A program made the translations under genes and the position numbers. The notes below the pieces were generated by a model that worked only from the letters and a program-made list of their open reading frames with translations, had not been told where the DNA came from and did not search any database. From positions 248,001 to 312,000 of the forward strand of contig NZ_RFFH01000003.1 in assembly GCF_003696265.1 (NCBI RefSeq): a DNA stretch of 64,000 nt. The letters run 5' to 3'. Shown in pieces: positions 59,547 to 64,000 of the stretch. Origin of the DNA: Nocardia stercoris (lineage in GTDB: Bacteria; Actinomycetota; Actinomycetes; Mycobacteriales; Mycobacteriaceae). How positions within the stretch are numbered: position 1 is the stretch's first letter; each line of letters opens with the position of its first letter.

Positions 59547-59841
59547 AGAATCGGATACTAAGCGGTCGGTTCAAGACGCTGACCGGCTCGTATGCCGCTA
59601 TGCGACCCTGGTCACATCGCCTGCTCGCCGACAGCGAGTCGATCCCGACGACACGGCGTTACCCTACAGCGCCTTTCGGCGGTGCCGGTCCGATGGCCGA
59701 CGACACGCGGCAGGATCTGATGCGTGGTGCGAGAAGACGTCGCATGCCGGACCGCATCGCCCGGCCTGAGCGCACAATCATCGACCTCGAACGGCAGAAT
59801 TTGCCGGGAAGACGTGTGCACTCAGGCCGGGCTATGCCGGA

Positions 59842-60204
59842 TCAGCCGGCGTTCTCCGACTCCTCGGACAGTCCGAGCCGCAGGTGTTCGCTGTGGTACA
59901 CCGCTTCGTCCAGCAGCTGGGCGACGTGATTGTCGTAGAGGCGGTAGACGATCGAGCGCCCGGCGCGGGTGCCGGTGACCAGGCCGAGGTTGCGTAGCAG
60001 CCGGAGCTGGTGGGAGACCGCGGACTGTTCCATCCCGACCGCCTCGGCCAGGTCGGTGACCGGCCGGGGACCGTGGCGCAGCTCGGTGAGGATCAGTAGG
60101 CGGCTCGGGGTCGCGAGCGCTTGCAGCGTGGTGGCGACGTGGGCGGCGGATTCGGCGTCGAGGCGCGCGGCCGGGCGGTCGCGCCCTTCGATTCCGTGTC
60201 CCAT
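59842..60204 (-). CDS. ArsR/SmtB metal sensor (alpha-5 type)
   Basis: A 120-residue winged-helix repressor: LATPSRLLILTELRHGPRPVTDLAEAVGMEQSAVSHQLRLLRN in outline (about 30-72). The last helix carries Asp91-x-His93-x10-His104-x2-His107, the alpha-5 ligand set of CzrA-type zinc/cobalt sensors. There are no Cys residues, which rules out an arsenic- or cadmium-type site. It faces the P1B-type ATPase gene and should derepress it when metal binds. Confidence 0.9.
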   Translation of the reverse strand: MGHGIEGRDRPAARLDAESAAHVATTLQALATPSRLLILTELRHGPRPVTDLAEAVGMEQSAVSHQLRLLRNLGLVTGTRAGRSIVYRLYDNHVAQLLDEAVYHSEHLRLGLSEESENAG

Positions 60205-60229
60205 TGGAGTAGCCTACCTCACAGACGAC

Positions 60230-60249
60230 ATATGAAGACATGTTCATTG
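60230..60249. promoter_or_regulatory. ArsR/SmtB operator
   Basis: ATATGAA and TTCATTG flank GACATG; the pattern ATATGAA-N6-TTCATAT is the usual SmtB/CzrA-family site and the left arm is exact. It lies between the divergent ArsR and ATPase genes, just upstream of a GATATT-like -10 box. Confidence 0.68.
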
Positions 60250-60296
60250 GTTCTGATATTGTGGCCCGGCCGCCGCCCATCGACCTGGAGGTGAAC

Positions 60297-62300
<2,004 letters not shown>

Positions 62301-62544
62301 TGCGCCGAGCGCGCCAGCTGCGCTTCGAATGCTTCATCGAAACCTGACATGACAGACAGGCTATCGACGGCGTGTCTGCTCAGAGCTGTTTCGGCACAAC
62401 ATAGTTCGAGCAGGTCCGGTTGGCCCGATTCCGCTCCTGACCTGGAACGGAACCCGGTCGGCCACCCCGATTGACCGGCTCCCGTTCCCGCGGATAGCGT
62501 CACGTTCGATAGCAGCAGCGATGGTCGGAGCAGGGGGTACCTCG

Positions 62545-63258
62545 GTGCAAGCCGCGGAGCAGGTGCGGGCACTACTTTTCGACGTCCAGGGAACCGCGAC
62601 GGACTTCCACACCACCGTCAGCGGCACGGCCGCCCGGGTAGCCGGTGACCGGTTCCCCGACGTCGACTGGGCGGCGTTCGTGAACGATTGGCGCGCCGTC
62701 TATTTCCGGGAAACATCGCGTCCGCGTTCGGCATCCGACCCCTGGATCTCCGTGGCCGGCACCTACCGCGCGAAGCTCGCCGAACTGCTCGACGAGCGCG
62801 GCATCGCCCTCACCGACCCCGAACGCGACGAGATCGCCGGCGCCTGGGCCCGCCTGCGGCCGTGGCCGGACACCGTCCCCGGGCTGACTCGGCTGCGCAG
62901 CCGGTTCACCCTGGCCACGCTGTCCAACGCCGACGTCAACTCGGTGGTCGCCATCAGCCGGCTCGGGAATCTGCCCTGGCACGCGGTGTTCACCGCCGAG
63001 ATGGCCGGGGTGTTCAAGCCGGATCCGGCGGTCTACGCCATGGCCGCAACGTATCTCGGCCTGGTACCGGAACAGATCATGATGGTGGCCAGCCACAAGT
63101 ACGACATCCGGGCCGCGGGCGCGCTCGGGTTCCGGACCGCGTTCGTCGCCCGGCCGCTCGAATACGGTGCCGGTGGTACCGCCGACACCGAGTTCTCGGC
63201 CGAATTCGACCTCAACGTCAGCGATTTCGAGGATCTGGCCGCTCAGCTGGGCTGCTGA
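62545..63258 (+). CDS. Haloacid dehalogenase type II-like HAD hydrolase
   Basis: A 237-residue HAD enzyme: nucleophile motif LLFDVQGTATDF, motif 2 LATLSNADV, motif 3 Lys in MAGVFKPDPAVYAMA, motif 4 MVASHKYDIRAAGALGFRTAFV. The order and spacing are those of the (S)-2-haloacid dehalogenase family, though SHKYD replaces the more usual SHxxD context and QGT replaces FGT. The GTG at 62545 has AGGGGG upstream; an ATG at 62521 is also possible. Converges with the thioesterase-fold gene. Confidence 0.84.
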   Translation: MQAAEQVRALLFDVQGTATDFHTTVSGTAARVAGDRFPDVDWAAFVNDWRAVYFRETSRPRSASDPWISVAGTYRAKLAELLDERGIALTDPERDEIAGAWARLRPWPDTVPGLTRLRSRFTLATLSNADVNSVVAISRLGNLPWHAVFTAEMAGVFKPDPAVYAMAATYLGLVPEQIMMVASHKYDIRAAGALGFRTAFVARPLEYGAGGTADTEFSAEFDLNVSDFEDLAAQLGC

Positions 63259-63270
63259 CCCGGATACCGC

Positions 63271-63750
63271 TCACCGGCCGGCGCGAAGGTCCGCCTCCTG
63301 CCGCAGCCGGCGGACGTACAGCTCCTGAGTGGCGCGGGCGACCACGGTGCCGCCGGCATCGACAATCGTGGCGTGGTGGGTGGTGATCGACTTGCCGCCG
63401 TCGCGCGTGGACTGCCGGATCTCCGCCGCCAGCGCGGCGTCGAATTCCATGGTGGCGGTGACGATTCCGCGCCCCGGCGCCAGGAACTCGATGCCGGATT
63501 TCGCGCTCCACACCCGGTAGTCCGGACCCAGCTGGCCGAGTGCCATCATCCCGAAGAAGGGGTCGGTCATCGCGTACAACGTCCCGCCGAAGGCGGTGCC
63601 GTTCATATTGCGGTTCCAGGGGCGGACGCGATGCGCCACCCGGATCGAGGTCCAGTCCGCCGCCACATGTTCGACGCGCACGCCCGCGAAGAACAGCGGC
63701 GGCCACAGGCTCATGAAACGCCGAAATGTGTGTGGTGAGGGTATCCGCAC
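63271..63750 (-). CDS. Hotdog-fold thioesterase-like protein (DUF4442)
   Basis: A 159-residue single-domain protein with the DUF4442 core: NMNGTAFGGTLYAMTDPFFGMMALG and VWSAKSGIEFLAPGRGIVTATMEF. The Asn-Gly-Thr-Phe-Gly block and the following Asp are in the usual catalytic region of hotdog acyl-CoA thioesterases. Likely acyl-CoA or related thioester hydrolase; substrate unknown. Confidence 0.82.
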   Translation of the reverse strand: MRIPSPHTFRRFMSLWPPLFFAGVRVEHVAADWTSIRVAHRVRPWNRNMNGTAFGGTLYAMTDPFFGMMALGQLGPDYRVWSAKSGIEFLAPGRGIVTATMEFDAALAAEIRQSTRDGGKSITTHHATIVDAGGTVVARATQELYVRRLRQEADLRAGR

Positions 63751-63961
63751 CCCTGTCCCCCAATTCTGGTCGGCCCGAACCCGTTCGGTCGAGCACGTCC
63801 ATCATGCCCGGCGGCGTTCCCCGAATGTGTACCGACCGAGCGGTAGATTGTCTGTTTGCCGGGTAGTGGTGGACAACGCCGCGAAGGCCTCCACCACGAC
63901 CGACGAGATTCCGAACAGATACATCCCAGGATTCACCGGATCGATCGGACAGGAGTACTGG

Positions 63962-64000
63962 ATGCGTTCGACCACATCACTTGCGGCCCTTGCGATCCTG
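63962..64000 (+). CDS. Start of an exported protein (cut by window edge)
   Basis: ATG at 63962 preceded by AGGAGT five bases upstream, then MRSTTSLAALAIL: a basic residue and a hydrophobic run, as in the n- and h-regions of a signal peptide. Only 13 codons are visible, so nothing more can be said. Confidence 0.5.
   Translation, partial: MRSTTSLAALAIL

Overview
The window is high-GC (about 70%) actinomycete DNA. The gene set points to a mycolic-acid-producing genus such as Nocardia, or less likely Rhodococcus or Mycobacterium: two fatty-acyl-AMP-ligase (FAAL) polyketide synthases, a PapA-like acyltransferase, an actinobacterial endoglycoceramidase, a PimE-like GT87 mannosyltransferase, DUF4334, DUF1990 and UPF0677 proteins, and a deazaflavin-dependent (Ddn-like) protein. 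The genus is inferred from gene content, not from a marker gene. No rRNA, tRNA, CRISPR array, insertion sequence or phage gene was seen.

Layout. (1) 1-6320, minus: the 5' two-thirds of a FAAL-ACP-KS-AT-ACP-KS polyketide synthase that runs off the left edge. (2) 6.9-26.1 kb: mostly single genes and small regulatory units, namely sthA, a UPF0677 methyltransferase, a TetR/metal-dependent-hydrolase pair, MerR, HAD, SgcJ-like, a Tat-exported protein facing an XRE-cupin regulator, GntR, a TetR regulator with a three-site 18-bp operator set over DUF4334/DUF1990/flavodoxin genes, chrA, endoglycoceramidase, GT87, TetR, a PlsC-like acyltransferase, MerR and an F420-type LLM oxidoreductase. (3) 26.2-48.7 kb, minus: a five-gene lipid operon headed by a 5509-residue synthase. 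(4) 49.3-56.7 kb: accessory genes, several damaged: a frameshifted Ddn-like gene and a methyltransferase/TetR pair that have both lost their facing 5' ends. (5) 56.9-64 kb: a secreted protein, a cutinase-like hydrolase, an MFS transporter, an ArsR sensor facing a P1B-4 metal ATPase, a haloacid-dehalogenase-like protein, a thioesterase-fold protein and the start of another exported protein.

The most interesting system is region 3. The giant protein reads FAAL-ACP / KS-AT-DH-ER-KR-ACP / KS-AT-DH-KR-ACP / condensation domain / FkbH domain. It overlaps by 4 bp a second protein that begins with an ACP and carries a thioester reductase. The terminal order C-FkbH-(ACP-R) mirrors a terminal NRPS module C-A-T-R, with the glyceryl-loading FkbH domain in the place of the amino-acid-activating A domain. 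The simplest reading is that a fatty acid is activated, extended by two methylmalonyl units to a 2,4-dimethyl-2-enoyl chain, esterified onto a carrier-bound glyceryl unit, and released by reduction as an acyl-glyceraldehyde or acyl-glycerol. A UGT-type glycosyltransferase and a PapA-like acyltransferase follow in the same operon and would add a sugar and a second acyl group. This product is an inference from domain order; the domains and the overlaps are read directly from the sequence.
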